A stretch of DNA of 64,000 nucleotides from Methylocapsa sp. D3K7 (GCF_029855125.1 NZ_CP123229.1:2586501-2650500); one strand, 5' to 3'. Positions 47,421-56,846 are shown, counted from the first letter of the stretch. Made by a program: numbers and translations. The notes: generated from the sequence alone by a model not told the origin.

Positions 47421-47840
47421 TACAAAACGACCTTTCTGGAGCAGGACCGGAGCACTCTATTCAATGTCACAAGCGCTTGCCTCACGATCCCACATCGAAC
47501 TGGATCACGGTTCAACTCGATCGTATTCGCGTGATCTTTGATCCGCCCACGGATTTCCGTACGGACAGCGCCTTAAGCGGTGCCTCGAAACTTGGGCGTC
47601 TGCCTGAAAACCCGCATGTCTACCGCACCGCAACACTGGCCATGGAGGGTCGACACACGGATTGCCGCTTTTACGGGGGCCGAAAAACTCTGGAAATCCG
47701 ATCTGGCGGTTGCCCATTCGACAGATAAGATTGGGGCCGGGGCTTGTCAAATCCGGCTGTCCGTGCATGGTCGCGCGGCAAACAACCCCAATGCAGCGCT
47801 GCTTTGAACGCGGCGGCCTATCCTTGCGGAGCTCAACTTC
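47421..47840. other. Intergenic region between secA and ppiC-type gene
   Basis: About 420 bp of divergent spacer. It must hold the secA and parvulin promoters, but no clear motif, RNA or hairpin was recognised. Reading frames on either strand look like shadow sequence with no ribosome binding site. Confidence 0.35.
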
Positions 47841-48725
47841 ATGATTCTGACGAATAGCCTGCGTACCAAAGCCGCCGGTATGGTGTTCCTGCTAAGCTTG
47901 GCGGCGCCCGCGGTCCTTACGGCCTTTCCGGCGGCGGCCAAGGTTCTCGCGACGGTCAACGGAAAGCAAATTACCGATGAGGATTTGGCCCTTGCCGCCG
48001 ACGATCTGCGGTCCAGTCTGCCGCCGCAGGCCGACCAAAAAGCGCGTGACAGCTATGTGCTCGATTATTTGATCAACAGTGAACTGGTGGCGCAAAAGGC
48101 GCTCGCCGACAAGGCCGACCAGACGCCGGAATTCGCCAAGAAGCTGGCTTATTACCGCGAAAAGCTGCTGATGGAAGGCGTCCTCGAGAAAGTCGCCAAG
48201 GGTGCCGCCACGGATGCGGCCATCAAGGCGACCTATGACGAGGAAATCAAGAAGCAGAAGCCGGAAACCGAAATCCACGCCCGCCACATCCTGGTCGGAA
48301 CCGAGGATGAAGCGAAAACAGCGCTGAAACGGCTGATGGGCGGCGACGAATTCGAGAAACTGGCCAAGGAACTCTCGAAGGACCCGGGCTCAGAAGGCGG
48401 CGATCTTGGCTGGTTCACCAAGGATCGCATGGTGCCGGAATTTTCCGACGCCGCGTTCAAGCTCGATGTCGGTCAGGTGTCCGACCCGGTGAAAAGCCCG
48501 TTTGGCTGGCATATCATCGAGATCCTCGACAAACGTGAAAAAACGCCGCCGCCGTTCGATCAGGTCAAGGATCAGGTGAGCCGTTATGTCGTTCAAAAGG
48601 CGCAGCTGGCTTACGTTCAAGATCTGCGCAAAGGTGCCAAGATCGAGCTGACCACGCCGCCGGAGCCGCCGAAAACCGACAAGCCCGGCACCCCCGCCCC
48701 GGCGCCAGCCCCGGGCAAGAAATAA
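47841..48725 (+). CDS. Parvulin-type peptidyl-prolyl isomerase (foldase)
   Basis: 294 residues: signal peptide (MVFLLSLAAPAVLTAFPAAAK), an N-terminal chaperone domain starting VLATVNGKQITDEDLALA, then a parvulin domain with EIHARHILVGTEDEAK and GGDLGWFTKDRMVPEFSDAAF, and a Pro/Ala-rich tail (TPAPAPAPGKK). It isomerises prolyl bonds during folding in the periplasm, in the manner of PpiC/SurA/PrsA. It lies between secA and argJ, a placement common in Rhizobiales. Confidence 0.92.
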   Translation: MILTNSLRTKAAGMVFLLSLAAPAVLTAFPAAAKVLATVNGKQITDEDLALAADDLRSSLPPQADQKARDSYVLDYLINSELVAQKALADKADQTPEFAKKLAYYREKLLMEGVLEKVAKGAATDAAIKATYDEEIKKQKPETEIHARHILVGTEDEAKTALKRLMGGDEFEKLAKELSKDPGSEGGDLGWFTKDRMVPEFSDAAFKLDVGQVSDPVKSPFGWHIIEILDKREKTPPPFDQVKDQVSRYVVQKAQLAYVQDLRKGAKIELTTPPEPPKTDKPGTPAPAPAPGKK

Positions 48726-48829
48726 GCGGCTGAGGGTCAAAAGCCCGGTTGGGTGCAGGAAGGGAGGCGGTGGGCGCCTCCCTCGAGGCTTGCACCTTCC
48801 CCTTAAAAATCGCCAAAGATCTCAATCCC

Positions 48830-50068
48830 ATGGCTACCGTCTCGCCGCTTGCCCCCAAATCCTTTCCCGAACTGCCCGAAATCGAAGGCGTACGCTTCGC
48901 CACGGGCGCGGCGGGCATCCGTTATAAAGAGCGCACCGACGTCATGCTGGCCCTGTTCGACAAGGGCACGCAGGTGGCGGGGGTTTTTACCAAATCGAAA
49001 TGCCCCTCGGCGCCGGTCGATTGGTGCCGGACGAAACTCAAGGGCGGCAAGGCTCGCGCCCTTCTCGTCAACTCGGGCAACGCCAATGCCTTTACCGGTA
49101 AGACGGGAGTCCAGGCAGTCAAATTCGCCGCCGCGCTTGCCGCCAAGGCGACTGGGGCGCCGCTTCCGGAAATCTTTCTGGCCTCGACCGGCGTCATCGG
49201 CGAGCCGCTCGATGCCACGAAATTCGATGGCGTGCTCGACAAGCTTGCGGCCCGCGCCTCTCAGGGGGGTCTGTTTGAGGCGGCCAAAGCCATCATGACG
49301 ACCGATACCTTTCCGAAAGTTGCCACCGCGAGGACGATGCTCGGCGGCGTCGAGGTCAGGATTTCCGGCATGGCAAAAGGCGCCGGGATGATTGCGCCCG
49401 ACATGGCGACCATGCTGGCGTTCGTGTTCACCGATGCGCCGATCGCCGCGCCGGTCTTGCAATCCCTGCTGTCGAAGGGTGTGCAAACATCCTTCAACGC
49501 GATCACCGTTGACAGCGACACCTCCACCTCCGACACGCTGCTGCTGTTCGCGACGGGCGCCGCCGCCAAGCGCGGGGCGCCGCACATCGCCGCCGCCAAC
49601 GACCGCCGCCTGGCGCCCTTCAAAGCCGCGCTCGACCATCTTCTCCTCGATCTCGCACATCAGGTCGTGCGGGACGGCGAGGGCGCCCGCAAATTCGTCG
49701 AGGTGCAAGTGACTGGCGCGGCATCGCCCGGCGCCGCCAAGAGGATCGCGCTCTCGATTGCCAATTCGCCGCTCGTCAAAACCGCGCTTGCGGGCGAGGA
49801 CGCCAATTGGGGCCGCGTCGTCATGGCGGTCGGTAAGGCGGGCGAGCGCGCCGAGCGCGACAAGCTCGCCATCTGGTTCAACGGCGTCCGCGTTGCTCAC
49901 AAGGGCCAGCGTGACCCGGCCTATGACGAGGCGGAAGTCTCCAAACTCATGCGCGCGGATGAAATTGCCATTCGCGTCGATCTCGGCCTGGCGAAGAGCG
50001 CCGCCAAGGTGTGGACCTGCGATCTCACGAAGGAATATGTCGCGATCAATGGCGACTATAGGTCGTGA
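48830..50068 (+). CDS. argJ: Bifunctional glutamate N-acetyltransferase / amino-acid acetyltransferase
   Basis: 412 residues from ATG at 48830 ([10 protein letters not shown]), the usual alphaproteobacterial start; a longer reading frame upstream is not supported. The self-cleavage site is in [15 protein letters not shown] (Thr is the nucleophile), dividing the protein into alpha and beta chains. ArgJ recycles the acetyl group between ornithine and glutamate in arginine synthesis. It follows the parvulin gene and precedes mutT. Confidence 0.95.
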   Translation: MATVSPLAPKSFPELPEIEGVRFATGAAGIRYKERTDVMLALFDKGTQVAGVFTKSKCPSAPVDWCRTKLKGGKARALLVNSGNANAFTGKTGVQAVKFAAALAAKATGAPLPEIFLASTGVIGEPLDATKFDGVLDKLAARASQGGLFEAAKAIMTTDTFPKVATARTMLGGVEVRISGMAKGAGMIAPDMATMLAFVFTDAPIAAPVLQSLLSKGVQTSFNAITVDSDTSTSDTLLLFATGAAAKRGAPHIAAANDRRLAPFKAALDHLLLDLAHQVVRDGEGARKFVEVQVTGAASPGAAKRIALSIANSPLVKTALAGEDANWGRVVMAVGKAGERAERDKLAIWFNGVRVAHKGQRDPAYDEAEVSKLMRADEIAIRVDLGLAKSAAKVWTCDLTKEYVAINGDYRS

Positions 50069-50090
50069 AAAATTCCTGACTGGCAAAAGT

Positions 50091-50271
50091 CAGAGTCTGC
50101 CATTCATCGCACGGCTGGCATGATCGGCGAGGCGGAGTCGATCCTGTCAAGGACGCGAGCTTTGCTCGCGCCGGCGCGGCCGGTGCTATAGCCCGTTGCT
50201 TGCGACGGGCGTTCTTCGGAACGCCCTATGGCATCCTTGACAGGTTCGATCCGCTCGCCACACTGGCCGCC
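50091..50271 (-). repeat. Interspersed repeat, copy B (181 bp)
   Basis: Reverse-complement relative of copy A at 30894-31033, with the same ends and the shared CGGCGCGAGCAAAGCTCGCG core, but carrying about 45 bp of extra sequence with two further inverted repeats (GGGCGTTCC...GGAACGCCC, and CCGTCGC...GCAACGG). It occupies the argJ-mutT spacer (266 bp). The insert may be a separate hairpin module. Confidence 0.8.
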
Positions 50272-50334
50272 GTTGAATAAATGGCGAGTTGCGATTTCGC
50301 CGGGTAGCGATTCCACAAAGGGCGAGCCGCGCGC

Positions 50335-50736
50335 GTGAAACTTTTGCTCGTCACTGCCGCTGCGCTCATTGACCCGGATTGCCGGGTGCTGATCGCGCAA
50401 CGCCCGCTGGATAAGCAGCTTGGCGGCCTGTGGGAGTTTCCCGGCGGAAAAGTCGAAGCGAGCGAGCGGCCGGAAGAAGCGCTGATCCGCGAATTGCGCG
50501 AGGAACTCGGGATCATCGTCGAAGAGGCTTGCCTCGCGCCGCTGACGTTCGCGAGTTTTGCCTATGAAGATTTCCACCTTTTGATGCCGCTTTATATCTG
50601 CCGCCGCTGGAAGGGGCTTGTCGTCGCGCGGGAACATCAGGAGCTGAAATGGGTAGCCCCCAAGGAGCTACGCGCCTATCCAATGCCGCCCGCTGACGCG
50701 CCGCTGATACCGGCGCTGATCGATCTTTTGGGGTGA
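50335..50736 (+). CDS. mutT: 8-oxo-dGTP diphosphatase MutT
   Basis: 133 residues from GTG at 50335 (MKLLLVTAAALIDPD). The full Nudix box GGKVEASERPEEALIRELREELGI is present, with WEFPGG before it. It hydrolyses oxidised dGTP and prevents A-T to C-G transversions. It lies downstream of argJ, though the repeat copy B fills the spacer between them. Confidence 0.92.
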   Translation: MKLLLVTAAALIDPDCRVLIAQRPLDKQLGGLWEFPGGKVEASERPEEALIRELREELGIIVEEACLAPLTFASFAYEDFHLLMPLYICRRWKGLVVAREHQELKWVAPKELRAYPMPPADAPLIPALIDLLG

Positions 50737-50896
50737 GCCATCTGCGCTAGGATGGCGGCTTGGGATGTAACCCCAGGCAATGTGAACTTGATCAGATCAT
50801 TTCATTACGTTGGCGAGACGATGGTGTTTGGGGGAGGCCGCGCAACTTAATATATATGATAATGTCTTTGTATCACACGCTTATAGGTGTCCATCT

Positions 50897-51814
50897 ATGA
50901 CTTCTCGTCGCCCCGTCCTCCCGAAGCCGGAAATCCCGATCCTCACCGTCGACCAGAAACGCCGCCGCATTGAGCGGTTGCAAAACTGTATCCGCGATCT
51001 CGGAGCCTTCGATCCTCAAAAGGTGCAGAAGCGATATGGTGTGCCTGAAGTCATGGCGCTCGAGGTGGCTATCGCTGACGCGCTGTCAGCGGCATTTGGG
51101 GACCGCACGCCTGCCTATGAGCGTTACAGCCGCGCTGCCACGCTCGACCACGGCCCCCACATAGCCCGCATGCCCCCAGTCTGGGGTGGTGGATCAATAA
51201 ATTACGATGCCCGGGATGCGGATGAAGCGCGCCACTATTTCGCAGATGGCAAGCAGCAATCGGTTGTCCTCCTGCACCAAGCGATCCGGACACTTGAGGA
51301 CGAAATTGCTGAACAAGAATATGAGACCAGCTCTTCACCGCCAACGCATGTGGTTGCGCAGGCACCTCTGTCTCGCAAGGTGTTCGTCGTTCACGGTCAC
51401 GAAGAGGGACCACGCGAAGCCTTGGCGCGTTTCCTTGAAAAGATCGATTTCACACCTATTATCTTGCACGAACAAGCAAACCAAGGCCGTACCATTATCG
51501 AGAAATTCGAGGACCATGCCGATGTCGGTTTTGCGGTCGTGTTATTGACCCCCGATGATATGGGCAGCCCCCGCGATGGTACGCAGCAACCGCGAGCACG
51601 CCAGAATGTTGTTCTGGAGTTGGGCTACTTTATCGGGAAGCTTGGTCGTAGGCATGTGTGTGCCATCAAATCCGGCGAACTAGAAATGCCTTCAGACATC
51701 ATCGGCGTAGCTTGGACACCGTTCGATAATAGCGGCGCATGGAGGACTGCGTTAGCCAAGGAATTGGAAGCGGCTGGCAACGAAATTGATTGGAACAAAG
51801 CAATGCGATCATGA
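50897..51814 (+). CDS. TIR-like nucleotide-binding protein (CAP12/Pycsar effector type)
   Basis: 305 residues from ATG at 50897, with AGGTG about 8 bases upstream. Residues 1-145 are a charged, mainly helical N-terminal region. Residues 161-275 match the TIR-like family PF10137: KVFVVHGHEEGPREAL, then FAVVLLTPDD and NVVLELGYFIGKLGR, whose Glu241 is the candidate NADase catalytic Glu. Such proteins are effectors in CBASS, Pycsar and related antiphage systems. No cyclase or other partner is adjacent. The upstream 80 bp are unusually AT-rich compared with the window, as is common for acquired genes. Confidence 0.8.
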   Translation: MTSRRPVLPKPEIPILTVDQKRRRIERLQNCIRDLGAFDPQKVQKRYGVPEVMALEVAIADALSAAFGDRTPAYERYSRAATLDHGPHIARMPPVWGGGSINYDARDADEARHYFADGKQQSVVLLHQAIRTLEDEIAEQEYETSSSPPTHVVAQAPLSRKVFVVHGHEEGPREALARFLEKIDFTPIILHEQANQGRTIIEKFEDHADVGFAVVLLTPDDMGSPRDGTQQPRARQNVVLELGYFIGKLGRRHVCAIKSGELEMPSDIIGVAWTPFDNSGAWRTALAKELEAAGNEIDWNKAMRS

Positions 51815-51872
51815 CCTAGACGAGTCCAGGCTTACTTGGTCTTCTTTGCTGACGGTGGTGCCTGCCGTCACC

Positions 51873-53285
51873 TCACGTAAACCATCGCACCACCCATTCA
51901 ATCATTTTCTTCACCCGCTTGGTGTAGGGCGGAAACAGCATCGGCACGACGCTGAACTTGTCTTCCAGCACGGCACGCTCATGCGAGAAGGCGCGGAAGC
52001 CATAAAATCCATGCCCATTGCCGAGCCCCGACGTGCCGATGCCGCCGAACGGCAGATTCTCATGCGAGAAGTGAATCATCGAGGCATTGATGCAGGAGCC
52101 GCCCGCCGAAGTTTCCCGCAAGATGCGATCGATGCGCGCGCGGTCCCTAGCATAGATATAAAGCGCGAGGGGTTTTGGCCTCGTGTTGATCGCGGTGAGT
52201 GGCTCCGCCAAATCCCGATAGGCGACGATGGGCAAAACCGGCCCGAAAATCTCTTCCTGTAGGATCGCTGAATTGGAGGCCGCTCCGGTCAGCAGCACCG
52301 GGGCGATGAATTTTTGTCCCGCATCGCGTTTACCACCTGCGACGATCACAGCACCACCCGCCGTCGCATCGTCGATGAGGCGCGACACGCGGTCGAAATT
52401 CCGGGGGTTGATGATCCGGGCGTAATCAGGGCTTTGCATGGCATCGCCATACATTGATGCGATGGCATCTTTCATCGCCTCGATAAATTGCGGCAAGCGG
52501 CTTTCATGCACAAACGCATAGTCTGGTGCGATGCAGGTTTGCCCGCTATTGGAAAATTTGCCCCAGGCGATGCTCTTCGCCGCCTTCACGATGTCGGCGC
52601 TTTCATCGACGATGACCGGCGACTTGCCGCCGAGTTCCAGTGTGACCGAGGCGAGATGCTTGGCCGCTGCCGCCATGACGACTTTGCCGACGCCTGGGCT
52701 GCCAGTGAAAAAGATATGATCGAAGGGCAGATCGAGGAGTGCCGCCGAAACCGAAATGTCGCCCTCGAACGCGGCGATGTCTTGCGGGTCAAATGTTTCG
52801 CGGATCAGTTCCGTCATGACCGACGCGCAAGCCTCGCTGATTTCTGAAGGCTTGACGATGACCGGACATCCGGCGGCGATGGCGGAGATCAAAGGCCCGA
52901 GCAAAAGGCTGACCGGATAATTCCAAGGTGCGATGATCAGCGAGACGCCTCTCGGCTCGTAAACGATCCGCGCCCTGGTCCCGAGCATCATGAGGGTCGG
53001 CGGGACGCGTTTCGGTTTCATCCAGGATGCCAGATGCCGGCGCGCGTGGCGGATACCGGCGATCACTGGAAGAAGCTCCAAAAATTCCGTCTCGGCCTCG
53101 GACCGGTGCAAATCGGCGGCGAGTGCTTTAAAGATCGCGGCGCGATGGCTAAGAATTGCCGCTTCGAGCCGCTTCAGCTTTTCGATCCGCATCTGCGCCG
53201 TGGACGTGCGCAGCGCGATCGCTGTTTTGCGCTGCGCGGCGAAGACGGTCTCGATCGAAGGGTATGACTGCGTTGTGGCGCTCAT
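51873..53285 (-). CDS. Aldehyde dehydrogenase (coniferyl-aldehyde-dehydrogenase-like)
   Basis: 470 residues from ATG at 53285. NAD-binding and catalytic motifs are visible: APWNYPVSLLLGP, FTGSPGVGKVV, VTLELGGKSPVIV (catalytic Glu) and SGQTCIAPDY (catalytic Cys), ending in a hydrophobic tail (FPPYTKRVKKMIEWVVRWF) that suggests membrane contact. It follows the carotenoid oxygenase by 25 bp on the same strand, so it probably oxidises the aldehyde products of that enzyme to acids. Confidence 0.9.
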   Translation of the reverse strand: MSATTQSYPSIETVFAAQRKTAIALRTSTAQMRIEKLKRLEAAILSHRAAIFKALAADLHRSEAETEFLELLPVIAGIRHARRHLASWMKPKRVPPTLMMLGTRARIVYEPRGVSLIIAPWNYPVSLLLGPLISAIAAGCPVIVKPSEISEACASVMTELIRETFDPQDIAAFEGDISVSAALLDLPFDHIFFTGSPGVGKVVMAAAAKHLASVTLELGGKSPVIVDESADIVKAAKSIAWGKFSNSGQTCIAPDYAFVHESRLPQFIEAMKDAIASMYGDAMQSPDYARIINPRNFDRVSRLIDDATAGGAVIVAGGKRDAGQKFIAPVLLTGAASNSAILQEEIFGPVLPIVAYRDLAEPLTAINTRPKPLALYIYARDRARIDRILRETSAGGSCINASMIHFSHENLPFGGIGTSGLGNGHGFYGFRAFSHERAVLEDKFSVVPMLFPPYTKRVKKMIEWVVRWFT

Positions 53286-53310
53286 GGTTTTCGAGCTTCC
53301 CTGCGTTACG

Positions 53311-54711
53311 CTATGCGGCGTTGGCAAAATAGTTCCCATGGAAGCCGAAGGGAATGACATGCGGCGCATAGGCGCGCGCGCACTCCTTCATGGTCGCCGC
53401 ATCGACGGCCAGCAGGAATGACCGCGCGCCTTCGCCATCGAGCACCACTGACAACAGAACGCCTTCGTCCTCAGCCCCGGCATTTGGCGCGGGGACAAAC
53501 ACCGGCTCGCCGGGAAACGTGTCTTTCTCGGTCCAGTTCGCGAGCTTTCGCGTGTCCAGATCCTGTTTGACGAGACTGTCGAAAAAACCGCTGCCCGTTG
53601 GGCTCGCGCCCCAGACATAGCGATGGCGGCGCCCGGCAAGCCGGGGATAGGCGATGCGCGGGAGTTCCAGCGGCGCGCCCGACAGAACGGTTTGTGTGAC
53701 CGGCCCCTCGCCGAGGGGAATTGTGAACCGCGTCAAAAGGCTTTGCGGAATGGCTTTGCCAGCGCGAAGTTCGGCGAGATAGAAGGCATCGATGACGCGC
53801 GCGTCAGGATAGGCGAGGAGATCGAGCACGACCGCACCATCTTCATCGAACGCATTAACATGGTGAAACGAAAAACAGGCCTCGGCTTCGGCGCGGCGGA
53901 GGATCACGCCGGTGTCCTTGTCGATCACGGTGAAGCGGACACCCCGCGACGGCACCCAACGATAGGATTCGATGAAGGGACGCCCGCCGAACAACAGCCG
54001 CAACGGCGTCGTCACCAGCGGAAACTCGGCGAGGACCAAAGTGCGCTCGCTCATCGCGAAACTGTGGGTATAGGCGGGCTCGCGGGTTTCGATCTCGGCG
54101 ACCACGCTCCGGTGATGCGAGCCGGGAGCCATGCGCGTAAAGCGGTAATAACTCTTGCGGCCGAAGCGGGTCTCGAAATTGTAGATCAGTTGGCGGCCCG
54201 CGTCATAGTGAGGATGCGCCGTCGTAAGCTCGTTTTTAAGCCCGTCCGTCCATTCGAAGGGGCCCAGCGTCTCGAGGGTTTCGGGATCGAACCGCAGCGG
54301 GCAGGGCGTTTCCGTCAGGGCCACCGTGTCGTGGCCGCCATAGGCCAGCACGTTCACATTGCCATTGTCGGTGAGTTTTCCGGTCAGCGGGCCGAGAATC
54401 CTCGACCAGAGGCGGGAGCCGTTCGTCGCGAATTCATCGCTCACAATGGTATTTTTCACAATTGCATTGCGATAAGATTCGCTTTGGAGAAAGCGATTGG
54501 CGTAGTGGATTCGTCCGCCATCGAAGCCGAAACGGTGCAGCATCGCAAGCCCGTCGAACCAATGGCGATAGGCAGCGGCCCCCACTTCGAATTTGGCGGG
54601 GCCGGTCCGCAGCAAGACACCATTCAACCACGGAGGCGGGCTGCCCTGCCAGGCGAGTTCGTCGCCCTGTGTCTCGGCGCCGAGGGTTTTGAAACCCGCT
54701 GAAAATCCCAT
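53311..54711 (-). CDS. Carotenoid cleavage oxygenase (RPE65 family)
   Basis: 466 residues from ATG at 54711; TTG three codons upstream is less likely. The family iron-binding histidines can be placed in TTAHPHYD, YTHSFAMSE, FSFHHVNAF and HVIPFGFHGNY, the four expected positions. It cleaves carotenoids or apocarotenoids, or in some relatives lignostilbenes, to two aldehydes using oxygen and non-haem iron. The aldehyde dehydrogenase gene is 25 bp downstream, which suggests an apocarotenoid-acid pathway. Confidence 0.88.
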   Translation of the reverse strand: MGFSAGFKTLGAETQGDELAWQGSPPPWLNGVLLRTGPAKFEVGAAAYRHWFDGLAMLHRFGFDGGRIHYANRFLQSESYRNAIVKNTIVSDEFATNGSRLWSRILGPLTGKLTDNGNVNVLAYGGHDTVALTETPCPLRFDPETLETLGPFEWTDGLKNELTTAHPHYDAGRQLIYNFETRFGRKSYYRFTRMAPGSHHRSVVAEIETREPAYTHSFAMSERTLVLAEFPLVTTPLRLLFGGRPFIESYRWVPSRGVRFTVIDKDTGVILRRAEAEACFSFHHVNAFDEDGAVVLDLLAYPDARVIDAFYLAELRAGKAIPQSLLTRFTIPLGEGPVTQTVLSGAPLELPRIAYPRLAGRRHRYVWGASPTGSGFFDSLVKQDLDTRKLANWTEKDTFPGEPVFVPAPNAGAEDEGVLLSVVLDGEGARSFLLAVDAATMKECARAYAPHVIPFGFHGNYFANAA

Positions 54712-54836
54712 GCTTGTCAACGGGTCATCCTGATTGCAAAACCGCGCTTTCGCATTTGATCGCGGACACGCAGCTTCCGCAAGATTTGCCGGCCCCAGAC
54801 AATCCCTGGCGCTAAACGGTCACCGGGATGAGCCAC

Positions 54837-55307
54837 TCACTCTGACTTTGGGATATCGTCTGGCGCAAGCAGTTCCCGCACGGCGCCGAGTTCGCCGATG
54901 AACTGACTAAGCCTTTCGCTCAAGGACTGCCGCAAACGCTCGGCGCTTTCGGGGAACTCCTGCAGCACGCGATGGAAGAGCGGGCGAGGAATGCGAAGAA
55001 CCGTCGAGGGCTCGCGGGCGATCGCCGTCGCCGGCCGCCGTGTTTGCGTCAGAAGCGCGAGATCGCCAATGAGGCCGGGCGGGCGCACGATCCGCGCCGC
55101 GGTGCCGGTGTCCGCCGCATCCATCGCGATCGAGCCGCTGAGCACCACATAGCCGCCATTGGACATTTCATCCCGCCGGAACAAGACATCGCCAGCCCTC
55201 AGAATGAGCGAATCGCCGGAAAAAGCGATCAGCCGCAGCGCTTCCGGTTCAATCACCGAAAACGTCGGGTTCCGCGCAAGTTTGCCGATATCGTCTTCCA
55301 GACCCAT
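54837..55307 (-). CDS. Cyclic nucleotide-binding domain protein, no HTH
   Basis: 156 residues. One Crp/Fnr-type cNMP-binding beta-roll (DSLILRAGDVLFRRDEMSNGGYVVLSGSIAM and GDLALLTQTRRPATAIA) ends in a helix; there is no DNA-binding helix-turn-helix. The conserved Arg-Thr of the phosphate-binding cassette is replaced by Arg-Pro. It may bind a nucleotide or act purely structurally. It is downstream of the OmpR-type regulator on the same strand. Confidence 0.85.
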   Translation of the reverse strand: MGLEDDIGKLARNPTFSVIEPEALRLIAFSGDSLILRAGDVLFRRDEMSNGGYVVLSGSIAMDAADTGTAARIVRPPGLIGDLALLTQTRRPATAIAREPSTVLRIPRPLFHRVLQEFPESAERLRQSLSERLSQFIGELGAVRELLAPDDIPKSE

Positions 55308-55346
55308 TCGGGCGCCCCCCTGGCCGCGAACAGGCTCGCCGGGCCA

Positions 55347-56033
55347 TCACGGGATCAGCTTATAGCCGCCCGCCGCCGTTACGAGAAGCTGTGCCTTGGC
55401 TGGATCGCGCTCGATCTTTTGGCGCAGCCGGTAAATATGGGTTTCAAGGGTGTGCGTCGTGACGTTGGAATTGTACCCCCAGACCTCGCGCAGCAGAACC
55501 TCCCGTGAGGTGACCGATTGGCCGGCGCGGTAGAGGAACCGCAGGATCGCGGTTTCCTTTTCGGTCAGGCGGAGCTTGTTGCCTTTTTCGCCGATCAGAT
55601 GTTTGGCCCCCGGCTGGAATGTATAAGGCCCGATCCGGAAGAGCGCCTCTTCGTTCGACTCATGCTGGCGCAAATGCGCTCTGATCCGGGCGAGCAGTTC
55701 GGCGAAGCGGAACGGCTTTGCCACATAATCATTGGCGCCCGCATCAAAGCCCTCGACCGTGTCGGTTTCGGAATTGCGCCCCGTCAACATGATGATCGGG
55801 TTCTTGAAACCTTCCTGGCGCAATTGCTTGACGACCGCGCGGCCGTCCATATCCGGCAAACCAACGTCCATGATGACAAGATCGGGTGTCTGTCCGTGCA
55901 CCGCCTCGATTGCGCCCTTGGCCGTGTCCGTTTGGACCGCCGTGAATTCTTCATGCAAGGCGAGCTGCTCGGTCAAGGCGGCGCGCAAATCCGCGTCGTC
56001 GTCCGCGATCAGGATTTTTAAAGCCGTGGTCAT
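55347..56033 (-). CDS. OmpR-family response regulator
   Basis: 228 residues from ATG at 56033 (MTTALKILIADDDADLR). The receiver domain has the phospho-acceptor Asp in LVIMDVGLPDMDG and Lys in VAKPFRFAEL. The winged-helix domain (KETAILRFLYRAGQSVTSREVLLREVWGY and THTLETHIYRLRQKI) is of OmpR type. No histidine kinase is adjacent. It is divergent from the second L,D-transpeptidase, which may be one of its targets. Confidence 0.92.
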   Translation of the reverse strand: MTTALKILIADDDADLRAALTEQLALHEEFTAVQTDTAKGAIEAVHGQTPDLVIMDVGLPDMDGRAVVKQLRQEGFKNPIIMLTGRNSETDTVEGFDAGANDYVAKPFRFAELLARIRAHLRQHESNEEALFRIGPYTFQPGAKHLIGEKGNKLRLTEKETAILRFLYRAGQSVTSREVLLREVWGYNSNVTTHTLETHIYRLRQKIERDPAKAQLLVTAAGGYKLIP

Positions 56034-56236
56034 GAACTGGTCCTTGATGAAGAGGGCATTCCGCTCAATAACCGGCCGGGAACTGTACTGGTTCCTCCGG
56101 CCGCGTCCCGCTGTCTCTGCCTTTCTTAATGGGGAACACACAAAGTGGATCGTCCGCCACGAGGCGGGAAATTGCGCTATAAAATCATTTCGCCCCGCCG
56201 GCGAATCGCTTTCACAGGGCGAGAGCATAAGCTTGC

Positions 56237-56833
56237 ATGAGACGTGTTGCAAAAAAACTGGAAAACTCTTTTGCGCGCGGACACATCAAGGTCAAGCATG
56301 GCCTGAGCCGTCTCGTCGTGACATCCTCCATCCGGCAGGCTCAAGCGCAACAGCACCTGACTGGCCGGATGCAGGCCGGTCCTCTCGTGCTTCGCTGCGC
56401 CCTGGGACAGACGGGACTGACGCACGCCAAGCGCGAAGGCGATCACTCGACACCGGTTGGAGAGTTCCGCCTGCTCGGTGGCTTTTTTCGGGCGGACCAG
56501 ACCTTACGCCATGCGTGGCCCTTTCCGATGCGCCCGATCCGTCCGAACGATGGCTGGTGCGACGATCCGGCGAGCGCAGCCTACAACCGGCCTGTAACTT
56601 TGCCCTCGCGCGGAGGCCACGAAAAACTTTGGCGCGCGGACCGGCTCTATGATCTCGTGATCGTGCTCGACTACAATATCCGACCGTGCCGCAAGCATCG
56701 CGGCAGCGCGATTTTTCTGCATTGCGCGCGGCCGGATTTGGCGCCGACCGAAGGCTGCGTCGCGCTCCGTCCCAACGATCTGCGAAAATTGTTGCCGCGC
56801 CTCGCTAAGAAAGCCGTGCTGGTGATCAGGTGA
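56237..56833 (+). CDS. YkuD-family L,D-transpeptidase
   Basis: About 198 residues. HCARPDLAPTEGCVALRPNDL carries the His and catalytic Cys of a compact YkuD/ErfK fold; HSTPVGEFRLLG is the preceding loop. No clear signal peptide was found, so the start at 56237 is uncertain; an upstream region or an internal start may be used. It would crosslink or attach lipoprotein to peptidoglycan. It is divergent from the OmpR-type regulator. Confidence 0.8.
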   Translation: MRRVAKKLENSFARGHIKVKHGLSRLVVTSSIRQAQAQQHLTGRMQAGPLVLRCALGQTGLTHAKREGDHSTPVGEFRLLGGFFRADQTLRHAWPFPMRPIRPNDGWCDDPASAAYNRPVTLPSRGGHEKLWRADRLYDLVIVLDYNIRPCRKHRGSAIFLHCARPDLAPTEGCVALRPNDLRKLLPRLAKKAVLVIR

Positions 56834-56846
56834 GGGGCTGCTTCAT

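Noticed and set aside
46002..47534. 510-codon open frame on the plus strand
   Set aside because: Antisense to secA; composition is shadow-like.
48803..50086. 427-codon open frame on the minus strand
   Set aside because: Antisense to argJ, which has the complete self-cleavage motif.
50104..50637. 177-codon minus-strand frame across repeat copy B and mutT
   Set aside because: Antisense to mutT, and the rest is the non-coding repeat.
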